A DNA stretch of 64,000 nucleotides from a bacterium (GTDB lineage: Bacteria; Cyanobacteriota; Vampirovibrionia; Gastranaerophilales; Gastranaerophilaceae): NCBI GenBank assembly GCA_017542305.1, contig JAFXXK010000003.1:1-64000 (forward strand). The letters are read 5' to 3'. Both the position numbers and the translations under genes were made by a program. The first letter of the stretch is position 1; the number at the start of each line of letters is the position of its first letter. Below the pieces are notes generated by a model. That model saw only the letters and a program-made list of their open reading frames with translations, made no database searches and was not told the DNA's origin. Shown one piece after another: positions 27,514 to 35,774 of this stretch.

Positions 27514-27798
27514 CTATTCAGCCTTATCCGTAACGACAATTAAATGCCAGCCAAACTGAGTTTGAACCGGTTTTGAAAGTTCCCCTACATTCAATGAAAA
27601 AGCAGCATCTTCAAAAGGTTTAACCATCATTCCTTTTCCGAAAAATCCCAAGTCCCCGCCGGACATTCCTGAAGGACAAAGTGAAACTTCTGCTGCAGCT
27701 TCGGCAAAATCTTTACCTGCTTTAATTTCTTCATATAAAGCATTTGCTTCGTCTTCTGTCTTAACCAAAATATGGCTTGCTCTGATTTCTCCTGACAT
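27514..27798 (-). CDS. Stand-alone parvulin-type peptidyl-prolyl isomerase
   Basis: The 94-aa protein is essentially one PpiC/rotamase domain: IRASHILVKTEDEA at the start, 'DFAEAAAEVSLCPSG', 'GGDLGFFGKGMM' and a final 'VQTQFGWHLI'. All core parvulin signature segments are present, including both conserved His residues (HIL and WHL). No signal peptide or membrane anchor is seen, so a cytoplasmic folding role like E. coli PpiC (Par10) is expected. Its TAG stop directly abuts the ATG of the peptidase gene, and an AGGAGT ribosome-binding site precedes its start. A terminator hairpin about 50 bp upstream separates it from the putative RNA gene. Confidence 0.92.
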   Translation of the reverse strand: MSGEIRASHILVKTEDEANALYEEIKAGKDFAEAAAEVSLCPSGMSGGDLGFFGKGMMVKPFEDAAFSLNVGELSKPVQTQFGWHLIVVTDKAE

Positions 27799-27843
27799 AT
27801 TTATTACTCCTGTTATTTTCTACACAACAAATTATATCATAAA

Positions 27844-27878
27844 ATAAAGAACCTTGCTCGGAGGATTATGAGCAAGGT
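27844..27878 (-). terminator. Rho-independent terminator of the putative RNA
   Basis: ACCTTGCTC at 27851-27859 pairs perfectly with GAGCAAGGT at 27870-27878 across a 10-base loop. Reading leftwards on the minus strand, the stem is followed by a T-rich stretch (TTCTTTATTTT). There is no such tract on the plus strand, so it terminates leftward transcription. Confidence 0.7.
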
Positions 27879-28028
27879 GATATATCAAATATGAAAACCA
27901 TTAATTATGCAAATTCACGATTATTTTTTAACAAGACAAGCCAAACATATTTTAAACCAAACCCGCTCTAAGAAAAACTCTTTTCGCAACCCCGAATAAG
28001 TGCCTGGATATGGATGGCTTGTATATAT
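27848..28028 (-). ncRNA. Putative structured non-coding RNA, family not recognised
   Basis: The 360-bp gap between two minus-strand genes is not protein coding. On the minus strand, a GTGAAA / 17 bp / TATTAT promoter-like pair precedes a strong long-range hairpin. ACAAGCCA (28015-28022) pairs with TGGCTTGT (27936-27943), and inside it CATAT pairs with ATATG and CCAGGC with GTTTGG. About 60 bases later comes a 9-bp perfect hairpin with a U-rich tail (27851-27878), giving a transcript of about 175-180 nt. The size fits 6S RNA, but I cannot match its conserved bubble. The apical loop lacks the GGAA tetraloop region of SRP RNA. A riboswitch or attenuator controlling the parvulin operon is also possible. 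Confidence 0.5.
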
Positions 28029-28156
28029 ATAATACCTTATTTTTATATGGTTTTCACCCCTCTAAAGAATGTTTTTTTAATAATAGAAAATAATACTTTA
28101 GAATTAGTATAAAATGATATGTTAATATTGTCTTAAATACACTTTTGACAAGCTTT

Positions 28157-29152
28157 TTAAATCTTCTTTTGGTAATCTTGCATAACAGCATTGAATTTCA
28201 GGAGGAATATACCGCCAAAAACCGTTAGTACAAGCATTAAAATCCCCTGATGAATTGTGGAAATCGCAAGTGTTGCAGACTTGCTTACTCCATACAAACC
28301 GAGAGCCAAAATGTATGCATACTGATACGGTCCTAAAAATATTGATGTTGACGGAATCATTGACGAGAATGACGTTAAACTTATTACGAATAAACTTGTC
28401 GAAAATCCGAGATTATAATTAAAACTTGCGAAAACCAAATATGCAATATAACATTCTATAAGCCAGATTATAATACTCAGAACAAATGTAATCAGCGAAT
28501 ATTTAAAACTGCATAACACTTCAAATCCTTCAACAAAAGAATTCGCATATTCACACATTTTGGTTATAAAATTACCAATCGGAACAGCAATTTTCTCGGG
28601 CATTTTGTTTGTAATCCCGATGAATTTTTCACCTACCCAATCTATTTTATTAAATCTGAATATAAAGTATGAAAAAAGCATGCAACTGATAAAAAAAGCA
28701 CCTATAAAATATGTCAGATTTAATATCCATTGCTGCTTACAATACAAAATAACCGCAATCATCAAAAATAGAAACACCGTCAACCCGTCAAACATTCTTT
28801 CCAGAATTACCGATCCGAAAACCTTCATCTTCTTTTCCTGTTTAACATGTCCCAGATAATATGCTCTGTATATATCACCTGCCCTTGCCGGTAAAAAAGA
28901 GTTAAGCATGCTTCCTACGGTAAATATTTCTGCCAGGTTATATGCCGAATATTTATTATCATTCAGAAACAATGCCTTCCATCTTATACCCCTCAGATAC
29001 AAAGAAACAATATACAAAAAAGCAACGGGTAAAATCTTTTTGCAGTCAAATAATTTAAAAGTTTCTATGAGCACAGACCAATTTATCTTATAAAGTATTA
29101 ACCCTAATAATACGACTGTTATTATTAATGCAATTATCTTCTTCTTACTCAT
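28157..29152 (-). CDS. Lysylphosphatidylglycerol synthase TM-region / UPF0104-type integral membrane protein
   Basis: About eight hydrophobic segments span the protein. The family pattern of the MprF N-terminal flippase-like domain (PF03706) is seen: 'LRGIRWKALF' after TM2, 'GSMLNSFLPARAGDIYRAYYL' in pieces, 'ERMFDGLTVFLFLMIA', and late 'SMIPSTSIFLGPYQ'. Family members flip or help transport lipids or glycolipids; the substrate cannot be told here, and no synthetase domain is attached. The reading frame could begin at a TTG (29158), but the ATG at 29152 is preferred. A TATAAT lies at 29161-29166, only about nine bases upstream, and no Shine-Dalgarno is visible, suggesting a leaderless mRNA. 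Confidence 0.85.
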   Translation of the reverse strand: MSKKKIIALIITVVLLGLILYKINWSVLIETFKLFDCKKILPVAFLYIVSLYLRGIRWKALFLNDNKYSAYNLAEIFTVGSMLNSFLPARAGDIYRAYYLGHVKQEKKMKVFGSVILERMFDGLTVFLFLMIAVILYCKQQWILNLTYFIGAFFISCMLFSYFIFRFNKIDWVGEKFIGITNKMPEKIAVPIGNFITKMCEYANSFVEGFEVLCSFKYSLITFVLSIIIWLIECYIAYLVFASFNYNLGFSTSLFVISLTSFSSMIPSTSIFLGPYQYAYILALGLYGVSKSATLAISTIHQGILMLVLTVFGGIFLLKFNAVMQDYQKKI

Positions 29153-29160
29153 AATCAAGA

Positions 29161-29166
29161 ATTATA
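29161..29166 (-). promoter_or_regulatory. -10 box next to the start codon (leaderless transcript)
   Basis: A perfect TATAAT on the minus strand ends nine bases before the ATG at 29152. Transcription starting about seven bases downstream would begin at or just before the start codon. No convincing -35 box or ribosome-binding site accompanies it. Confidence 0.4.
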
Positions 29167-29233
29167 ACACACATAAGAGAAAATACAAAATTAAAAACTT
29201 GCCCATTTAGTCTGTTGATAATATGATAAAAGA

Positions 29234-29836
29234 GTGAATTATATATTTTATTTTTTAATTGTTATATCGATAATAGCGGGTGCCGTCAACGGAAAACTTG
29301 ACGACGTTATAAATTCCATACTGAGCGGAGCGGAGCTGTCCGTAAAAGTTGCTTTTTCACTTATCGGAATTATGGCTTTTTGGCTCGGTATGATGAAAAT
29401 TGCGGAAAAATCCGGACTCATTGCCATTATTGCAAAAATAATTAAACCGATTACAAAAAGATTATTTAATGAAATACCTGAAGATTCACCGGCAGTCGGC
29501 GATATTACAATGAATTTTTCAGCAAATGCATTTGGTCTTGCAAATGCTGCCACCCCTATCGGGATAAAAGCAATGGAAGAATTGCAGCGGCACAACAAAG
29601 ATAAAACTTCGGCATCAAACGCAATGTGTACTTTTTTGGCAATGAATACCGCAGGTTTCCAGCTTATACCCGCAACCGTAATTGCTGTGCTTGTAGGCGC
29701 AGGATATAAAAACCCTACTTCGATAATTGCACCTACATTGTTGGTTACATCAATAGCTTTTGTATCGGCAATTATCCTTGCAAAAATATTTCAAAAATTC
29801 TGGAAACCGCAGGAAGAAAACGGAGGTGAGGAATAA
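29234..29836 (+). CDS. spmA: SpmA-like nucleoside-recognition (Gate) membrane protein
   Basis: The 200-aa protein has five or so hydrophobic helices and the Gate/nucleoside-recognition pattern: 'GAVNGKLDDVINSILSGAE', 'AFWLGMMKIAEKSGL', 'NFSANAFGLANAATPIGIKA' and 'FLAMNTAGFQLIPATV'. These match spore maturation protein A of Bacillus, where SpmA and SpmB contribute to spore core dehydration. The pair also occurs in many non-sporulating bacteria, where the transported substrate is unknown. The start is a GTG at 29234 with a poor ribosome-binding site. Its stop overlaps the spmB start (TAATG), so the two form an operon. Confidence 0.9.
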   Translation: MNYIFYFLIVISIIAGAVNGKLDDVINSILSGAELSVKVAFSLIGIMAFWLGMMKIAEKSGLIAIIAKIIKPITKRLFNEIPEDSPAVGDITMNFSANAFGLANAATPIGIKAMEELQRHNKDKTSASNAMCTFLAMNTAGFQLIPATVIAVLVGAGYKNPTSIIAPTLLVTSIAFVSAIILAKIFQKFWKPQEENGGEE

Positions 29837-30372
29837 TGTTTCACTCCGTTATGAATACCATTTCATTATGGGCATTGCCTGCTGTTATATTACTAATCCT
29901 TACGATGGGACTTGCCAAAAAAGTACCTTTATATGAGGTCTTTACTGACGGAGCAAAAGAAGGGTTTAAAGTATCGGTTAACATTATACCGTATCTTGTT
30001 GCGATTATTGTTGCAATATCAATGCTTAGAGCATCGGGAATAATTGATATGGCAGCAGAATTTTTTAATCCGGTATTATCCTATTTTAATATTCCCGCAG
30101 AAGTTACCCCAATAATGATAGTAAGGTCATTATCAGGCTCAGCGGCATTAGGAATATTTTCCGATATTGCAAATAATCTCGGACCTGACAATTACGCAAC
30201 GACATTGGCTGCGGTAATGGTCGGAAGCAGTGAAACTACTTTTTATGTCCTTGCCGTATATTTTGGGGCAATCGGAATATCTAAAATACGTTATGCTCTT
30301 ATTGTAGGTTTACTTGCTGACTTAATAGGTATAATTGCAGCCGTAACGGTTTGTAATCTTATGTTTGCGTAA
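29836..30372 (+). CDS. spmB: SpmB-like nucleoside-recognition (Gate) membrane protein
   Basis: A 178-aa membrane protein translationally coupled to SpmA. Characteristic segments are 'VPLYEVFTDGAKEGFKVSV', 'RSLSGSAALGIFSDI' and 'VMVGSSETTFYVLAVYFG', all typical of spore maturation protein B. The two probably assemble as one complex. In this non-spore-forming lineage the function cannot be spore dehydration, so a transport role at the inner membrane is inferred. The 3' end overlaps the convergent zinc-ribbon gene by 14 bp. Confidence 0.9.
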   Translation: MFHSVMNTISLWALPAVILLILTMGLAKKVPLYEVFTDGAKEGFKVSVNIIPYLVAIIVAISMLRASGIIDMAAEFFNPVLSYFNIPAEVTPIMIVRSLSGSAALGIFSDIANNLGPDNYATTLAAVMVGSSETTFYVLAVYFGAIGISKIRYALIVGLLADLIGIIAAVTVCNLMFA

Positions 30373-30736
30373 GTAATTTCACATTTACCTGACCGTTATT
30401 TTGAATATCGGTCCAGCTTTGGGTTAGCTCATCAACTTTCGGTTGAATAACAGTCTTTACTAAAACCGCATAATTTATATCTATAAAATTTATTTTTGAA
30501 ACAGGCTCTGCAACAAATTCGCTGCCACCGCAATTATGACAATACCTGTCCTCCGGAACAACCTCTCCGTTTTTTAAAACGGCTTTCAATTTTATACCGC
30601 AGCATTCACACCTGCAAATATACCAGCGGTTTTCTATCAGTTCGCCACAATCGGGACAATATGCAATATCTTCCTGCGGAGAAACTTTAGGATGATGACA
30701 CTGTCTTTTATTGGTAAAAAACTTCAATATATCCAT
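30359..30736 (-). CDS. Small zinc-ribbon protein of unknown function
   Basis: The 125-aa protein contains YCPDCGEL, a cluster CRCECCGIK, and CHNCGGSEF, giving at least two CxxC zinc-binding pairs plus extra Cys residues. The remainder is a short beta/alpha region ending in a polar tail. There is no signal peptide or membrane segment. Such zinc ribbons commonly bind nucleic acid or protein partners; no specific role can be assigned. It is convergent with and overlaps spmB by 14 bp. The family appears lineage-restricted, but that has not been checked. Confidence 0.7.
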   Translation of the reverse strand: MDILKFFTNKRQCHHPKVSPQEDIAYCPDCGELIENRWYICRCECCGIKLKAVLKNGEVVPEDRYCHNCGGSEFVAEPVSKINFIDINYAVLVKTVIQPKVDELTQSWTDIQNNGQVNVKLLTQT

Positions 30737-30778
30737 ACCTTTTGTATAATTATATCCTGAGAAAAGTCAAAAACTTTT

Positions 30779-31753
30779 TTATAAAATACATGCGAGCACC
30801 ATAAGAATAAGTGTTCCTATCTGAACGGCAGTAGCTACATTTTGAGAGAATTTATTGGAATCATATCTGCCTGCAGATTTTTCTGCCTGATATGCACTTG
30901 AAATTCTGTCCATTCTTGTTTGAATATCATCTCCTGAAAATTCCGTACCAAACATGGCATTTTCTATTCTGGCAAGTCGTTTTTCAGTAGTTTCGTTATT
31001 AAAAGACTGCCTGAATAATTTTTTCTCTATAGTAGATACAGAAACTTTTTTAGGTTTTGAAGAATAAGAAGATGCCGTATTTGGAAGCCCATCATCATAG
31101 AAATTTCCAAGCCTGTTTGCTTTATCATTATAGTATTCATAATCAAAGCTTCCCGGCGGCACATATTTGTCCAAATGGTAAGTTGTATTCTGCGGAGGAA
31201 TTTCTTCATCATAGAAAGTATTATAAGATTGTGCCAGACGGTTTTCCATTAATGAAGGCGGCTTAATTTCCGCTCTCAGTCTGTCTACACGGGTACTTAA
31301 ATCATCATTATAAGTTTTATTGAAAGTTTTCTGTTCTAATTTTGCTAAACGCTCCTTTATTTTATCTTTTTTATTTACCTGTTTAAATATTTGCATTTCC
31401 AATTCATCAACGACGGGATAACTTACATCGGAAGTTTCCTGCATTTCTTCTTCGGCGATATAATCGGGATTTTCCGCAAAAGTATCTTCTACGGGAGGAA
31501 TTTCCTGACCTATGGAATCGGCAGAAACATCTTTGCTCAATTTTGCAATTCTTTCGTTTTCGGATTTTGAGGAAATTTTACCGTAAACAGACTGTTCTAA
31601 TCTGTTCAGTCGTGATGACATATTTTCATCGTTATATTGAAATCCGTATAAAGATTCTTCAATTTTACCGATAGTCGCCTGATTTGACGGTGTACCGTTT
31701 GCGGCCTGGAACAACATTAATCCTAAAGTAATACACAATATCAATTTTTTCAT
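30779..31753 (-). CDS. Exported or membrane-anchored protein with repeated RLxRLE motifs
   Basis: A signal peptide (about 1-20) is followed by at least three degenerate helical repeats of the form E-x2-(L/I)-(F/Y)-x(8-14)-RLxRLE-x3-(F/Y)G. These are near 28-58 ('SSRLNRLEQSVYGK'), 128-165 ('KERLAKLEQKTFNK') and 245-285 ('EKRLARIENAMFGTEF'). The last ~20 residues are hydrophobic and look like a C-terminal membrane anchor. Similar short 'RLERLE...FG' repeats occur in cyanobacterial cell-surface proteins, so an envelope-structural role is plausible but unproven. A good AGGAG precedes the ATG. Confidence 0.7.
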   Translation of the reverse strand: MKKLILCITLGLMLFQAANGTPSNQATIGKIEESLYGFQYNDENMSSRLNRLEQSVYGKISSKSENERIAKLSKDVSADSIGQEIPPVEDTFAENPDYIAEEEMQETSDVSYPVVDELEMQIFKQVNKKDKIKERLAKLEQKTFNKTYNDDLSTRVDRLRAEIKPPSLMENRLAQSYNTFYDEEIPPQNTTYHLDKYVPPGSFDYEYYNDKANRLGNFYDDGLPNTASSYSSKPKKVSVSTIEKKLFRQSFNNETTEKRLARIENAMFGTEFSGDDIQTRMDRISSAYQAEKSAGRYDSNKFSQNVATAVQIGTLILMVLACIL

Positions 31754-31930
31754 TTTTACAACTCCTTGAATACAGATTAAATTTACTTTAAGGTAAATTC
31801 TATTCGTCAGAGTCGTTATTTGGAGAAAACAAAAAAATATGCAAAATATTTAAACCTAAAGTAGTACAAAAAATTTTTACAATACTTTCGGCTAAATCTT
31901 CAAAACAATTCAAATATACAATAAAATTTT

Positions 31931-32806
31931 CTAACCCTTCTTAATTTTTTTACGCATTCTTCCGCCGTAAACTTCGTGAACGTCAACTACGGAAAGAAAT
32001 GCCCTGTCATCAAATTGTGCAACAACTTCTTTTACTTTACTCAATTCCAATCTTGATATTACACAATAGATAAGAGTTTTATCCTGTTTTGAATATCCGC
32101 CTATACCGCTTAAATATGTAACACTTATATCGTAATCTTTTATTAGAGTTTGTCCTATTTCTTCGGCCTTGTCACTGATAATACGGATGGATTTTGAACT
32201 GTTTAAGCCTTCAAGCACTGCATCAATAACCTTATACGCAACAAAATATGTCAAGATTGAATACATAGCACTTTCCCAATTCAAAATAATGCCTGCAGCG
32301 CCATATATTAAGACATTAAACCCCATTACGATTTCACCGACGGAAAATCCGAATTTTTTAGACAGAACGAGTGCCATAATTTCCGTACCATCCATTGAAC
32401 CTTCGTTTTTCAGAACTGTACCAACTCCTGTTCCGAGAATTATACCGCCGAAAATTGATGATAACAAAATATCGTTTGTTACAACAAAATGTATATTATG
32501 AAATACATTAGTGGCAACAGAAAGCATTGCAACCGCATAAAACGTCTGAAGAACAAAATATTTTCCCATTTTAGTAAATGCCAGACATATAAACGGTAAA
32601 TTTACACAAAGCAATGCCAAACCTAAATTGATGCCCAGCTTATAATTTAGCAACATCGAAATACCGACAACTCCGCCGTCAATAATTTTATTTGGCACCA
32701 AAAAACACTCTAAAGCAAAACCAGCAATAAATGCACCTAAAGTTAAAAATAAGGTTTTCTCCAATATCTGAGCAAATGTATTTTTTTGTTGTACAACTTC
32801 TGTCAT
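31931..32806 (-). CDS. YitT-family membrane protein (DUF161 plus DUF2179)
   Basis: The 291-aa protein has five or six transmembrane helices with 'NKIIDGGVVGISMLLNYK' and 'LKNEGSMDGTEIMAL', which are hallmark YitT segments. A soluble C-terminal DUF2179 domain follows ('DISVTYLSGIGGYSKQDK', 'YCVISRLELSKVKEVV'). Function in general is unknown; some relatives are suggested to be transporters or regulators. It follows cdaA by only 5 bp on the same strand, so it is probably in the lysA-cdaA operon, and its cytoplasmic domain might sense a small ligand. Confidence 0.88.
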   Translation of the reverse strand: MTEVVQQKNTFAQILEKTLFLTLGAFIAGFALECFLVPNKIIDGGVVGISMLLNYKLGINLGLALLCVNLPFICLAFTKMGKYFVLQTFYAVAMLSVATNVFHNIHFVVTNDILLSSIFGGIILGTGVGTVLKNEGSMDGTEIMALVLSKKFGFSVGEIVMGFNVLIYGAAGIILNWESAMYSILTYFVAYKVIDAVLEGLNSSKSIRIISDKAEEIGQTLIKDYDISVTYLSGIGGYSKQDKTLIYCVISRLELSKVKEVVAQFDDRAFLSVVDVHEVYGGRMRKKIKKG

Positions 32807-32811
32807 TTTCC

Positions 32812-33717
32812 CTACTTATTTTCCTGAGATTTTCCGTGTTTTGCGTGATTTATTAAATTATTAAAGCTAAATATAGTCTTTTTTTCTATTGATGACGTCT
32901 GTGTTTTATAACCCAAAATCTTTTCCAAATCCGCTTTAAGAGTGGTTATATCATCATATTTTTTTATGGTTCCGTCCAAAGCAATGGACACATCGCCCGT
33001 TTCTTCCGATACCACAAGACAAGCAGCTTCACTTACCTCAGACATACCAATAGCAGCTCTGTGACGGGTTCCGTATTTCCAGCTCAGTTTCGGATCACCC
33101 GTTACCGGCAATAAAACTCCTGCCGAAATAATTTTTGTTCCGTTAATTACAACCGCACCGTCATGCAGCGGAGTTCCCTCATAAAATATGGTAAGCAATA
33201 ATTCGGTAGATACATCCGCATTTAATATCGTACCTGCCTCTGTACTTGTCAAATCTTTCTGGAAAACAATCAAAGCTCCGGTATGCTTCTTGGACAAATC
33301 TTTTATTGCTTCAATAAGTTCTTTAATTACATCAAATTTTTCATCCCGTTCCGAAGAACTATTGCTGCCAAAAAATCCTGCAAATATATTCGCCTGACCC
33401 AAAAAGCCTAAAAATCTTCGCAACTCCGGCTGAAAAATTACAACAAGCCCTAACGAAACTAATGTAACGACGGATTTTAAAAACATCCCTAAAATTTTCA
33501 GGTTAAGTCTGATTAGTATTTCGGAAAATATCCATATAAATATCAGGCAAAATACCCCTTTTACAAATTTTTCGGATTTTGAATCTTTAATAAATTTTTT
33601 GTAAAAGAAGAATAAAATTCCCACAATTACTGCAATCTCAAATACATTGGTCAAACTGAGCGACCAATCCAAAGTACCAATCTGAAATTGTAAGTAGGAC
33701 AAAATATCGTTAAGCAT
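32812..33717 (-). CDS. cdaA: Membrane-bound diadenylate cyclase CdaA (c-di-AMP synthase)
   Basis: It makes cyclic di-AMP from two ATP at the inner membrane; this messenger controls potassium and osmotic balance in many bacteria. Three hydrophobic helices occupy about residues 20-100, and the DisA_N catalytic domain follows from about 115. Both signature motifs are present: DGAVVINGTKI (DGA) and GTRHRAAIGM (RHR). Length (301) and order are standard for CdaA. The usual partner CdaR (YbbR) is not adjacent. The gene overlaps the end of lysA by 8 bp and is followed closely by the YitT gene; lysA-cdaA pairing is also seen in cyanobacteria. Confidence 0.95.
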   Translation of the reverse strand: MLNDILSYLQFQIGTLDWSLSLTNVFEIAVIVGILFFFYKKFIKDSKSEKFVKGVFCLIFIWIFSEILIRLNLKILGMFLKSVVTLVSLGLVVIFQPELRRFLGFLGQANIFAGFFGSNSSSERDEKFDVIKELIEAIKDLSKKHTGALIVFQKDLTSTEAGTILNADVSTELLLTIFYEGTPLHDGAVVINGTKIISAGVLLPVTGDPKLSWKYGTRHRAAIGMSEVSEAACLVVSEETGDVSIALDGTIKKYDDITTLKADLEKILGYKTQTSSIEKKTIFSFNNLINHAKHGKSQENK

Positions 33718-35047
33718 TAAGTTTTAGCCTGTTTGGTATTACATCATGAGATATCAAATCATCCAAAGACTCTCTATTTACTATAATATCAGATTGTGAA
33801 TTATTTACAAGTACCATTGCGGATTTTTCCACCCGATTGTAATTTGAAGCCATTGAATAATTATACGCACCGGTGTTAAATACGCACAGAATGTCACCCT
33901 CATCGACTTCTGGTAAATCTATCGAGTTAATCAAAATGTCTCCGCTTTCACAAAATCTGCCGCCTATTGTTACGTTTTGTAAATTAGCAGCATCAGGCTT
34001 GTTAGCTATTTGGGCAGTATATTCTGCTCTATACATTGCAGGACGGGCATTATCAGCCATTCCTCCGTCTACGGCAATATATTTTCTCCCTTTTGGAACT
34101 TGTTTAGAACTTCCGATAGTATAAAGAGTTACTCCGGCAGTTGAAATAATACTTCTGCCCGGTTCTAAAAATATTGCAGGAGGTTCAATTCCGTATTTTT
34201 GCACCGAATTCTTTAAACTTGATATAATTACATCAGCTATTTCATAAGTTGACGGAGGACAGTCGCTTTCGATATATTTTACGCCTAAACCGCCACCAAT
34301 ATTTATTTCATTGAGTTTCAAGCCGAATTTTTCATCTAATCTCGCCAATTCCTTTATTAAAATATCGATTTCATCTTCAAATACCTTTGTTTCAAATATT
34401 TGTGAACCGATATGAGCGTGCAAACCATGCAGCCGCAGGTTTGTATATTCTGATAAAATCAATTCAACCGCCTCATCAATTTGAGTTAAATCGAAACCGA
34501 ATTTCGAATCCAAATGCCCTGTCTGGATATATTCGTGAGTATGACATTCAATCCCCGGAGTAATCCTCAACAGAATATCTGCTGTCTTATTTTTGCTTTT
34601 TGCAAGTTCATTAAGAAGCGAAAGTTCAAAGAAGTTGTCTGCGGAATATCTTCCGACCCCTAAATCGAGAGCCAATAATAACTCGTCAGCGGATTTATTA
34701 TTGCCGTTGAACATAACTTTTTTCATATCAGCACCGGCTTTATACACTGTATAAATTTCACCGCCCGAAACAACGTCAAAACCAAACCCCTCGCTTGATA
34801 TAATTGCTGAAGTAGCAAGAGAACATAATGCTTTTGATGCGTACATCATATTTACTTTCTCATAGCTTTCAAACGCCTTCTTATAATCCCGGCAAATACT
34901 CCTGAGAGTCAATTCATCTATTACATATAACGGAGTACCATACTTGTTAGCCAAATCGCCTAAATCGCATCCGCCAATTTCAAGATTTCCGTTACTGTTT
35001 ATTTTTGTTGTCAGGGGTTTTAAATATTGATTTGTACTATTCGGCAT
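33710..35047 (-). CDS. lysA: Diaminopimelate decarboxylase
   Basis: It catalyses the last step of lysine biosynthesis, meso-diaminopimelate to L-lysine, with pyridoxal phosphate. The fold-III PLP enzyme motifs are clear: the PLP-binding Lys in MMYASKALCS, the Gly loop GGGLGVKY, EPGRSIIS, the Cys in FCESGDIL, and the substrate Tyr in TGAYNYSMASNYN. Length is normal (about 445). A TTG at 35050 directly precedes the ATG at 35047; GGAG upstream fits either, and the ATG is preferred. Downstream it overlaps cdaA. No lysine riboswitch can fit in the 157-bp divergent gap upstream. Confidence 0.95.
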   Translation of the reverse strand: MPNSTNQYLKPLTTKINSNGNLEIGGCDLGDLANKYGTPLYVIDELTLRSICRDYKKAFESYEKVNMMYASKALCSLATSAIISSEGFGFDVVSGGEIYTVYKAGADMKKVMFNGNNKSADELLLALDLGVGRYSADNFFELSLLNELAKSKNKTADILLRITPGIECHTHEYIQTGHLDSKFGFDLTQIDEAVELILSEYTNLRLHGLHAHIGSQIFETKVFEDEIDILIKELARLDEKFGLKLNEINIGGGLGVKYIESDCPPSTYEIADVIISSLKNSVQKYGIEPPAIFLEPGRSIISTAGVTLYTIGSSKQVPKGRKYIAVDGGMADNARPAMYRAEYTAQIANKPDAANLQNVTIGGRFCESGDILINSIDLPEVDEGDILCVFNTGAYNYSMASNYNRVEKSAMVLVNNSQSDIIVNRESLDDLISHDVIPNRLKLNA

Positions 35048-35207
35048 CAAGGGGTTCTCCTTCTTTAATTAATACTCTTTTGCTTAATATCCGTTTCTGC
35101 GATAAGTGTAGCACAAAAATTTTACTGTTAAAAGTTCTTAACGTATTTCGTTACAACCCGCAAAAAATATTTTTCACGAATTTTAAAACTTTATACAGGA
35201 GAATATT

Positions 35208-35774
35208 ATGAAAGTCAGTTTTACCGGAATATCAAACGTAGGATTTATCAAATTAAAAAATTTTGAAGATGAGAACGAAACCGCATACGCATTTAGTGCG
35301 ATATTAAAAGATGATGTGTACGGAAAAGATAACACAAAATTTATGCAGGCTCTTGAAAGAAGTAATCTCAAATGCTGTAAAAGCGAAATAAATCCCGAAT
35401 TAGCAGGATTATACATTAATAAAATTTCAAACCCGGATACAGGTAAAAATGAATATTATTTTAAAGTTAACGGAACAAAGGTAGAGATAAACAAAAGGAC
35501 TTTACCAATATTTGAATTTTTTGCGAAGTTAACAAAAACTCTCAGTTCGGCATCAACTAAAGACTATGTGACAAACAAAGATTATATATACAGTGATGAA
35601 ATGAGATTCGGACTCGTTCCGGAATGTGATATGCAGCAGTTTTTTATAAAAAACCCCGACGAACCTGCTTATGAATACATAGCAAACATTATAACAGATC
35701 CTAAAAACGCTAAAAACGGATCCGAAATTGTTAATAACGCAATTAAAGAAGCCATGACGGATTATTTTGCATAA
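35208..35774 (+). CDS. Hypothetical protein with N-terminal VSFTG tag
   Basis: A 188-aa soluble protein with no family I recognise. It starts MKVSFTGIS, a short tag resembling the SFGA/NFTG segments near the N-termini of other unknown proteins in this window. The remainder is charged mixed alpha/beta sequence without transmembrane helices or catalytic motifs I can identify. A strong CAGGAGAA site precedes the ATG at good spacing. It is divergent from lysA and overlaps the convergent prenyltransferase gene by 13 bp. Confidence 0.7.
   Translation: MKVSFTGISNVGFIKLKNFEDENETAYAFSAILKDDVYGKDNTKFMQALERSNLKCCKSEINPELAGLYINKISNPDTGKNEYYFKVNGTKVEINKRTLPIFEFFAKLTKTLSSASTKDYVTNKDYIYSDEMRFGLVPECDMQQFFIKNPDEPAYEYIANIITDPKNAKNGSEIVNNAIKEAMTDYFA

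Noticed and set aside
27844-28030. 6S RNA or SRP RNA assignment
   Set aside because: Size fits 6S and the hairpin shape is SRP-like, but neither the 6S bubble sequence nor the SRP GGAA-type apical motif could be recognised.
35048-35207. Lysine riboswitch upstream of lysA
   Set aside because: The divergent gap is only about 157 bp and no conserved five-way-junction pattern was seen.
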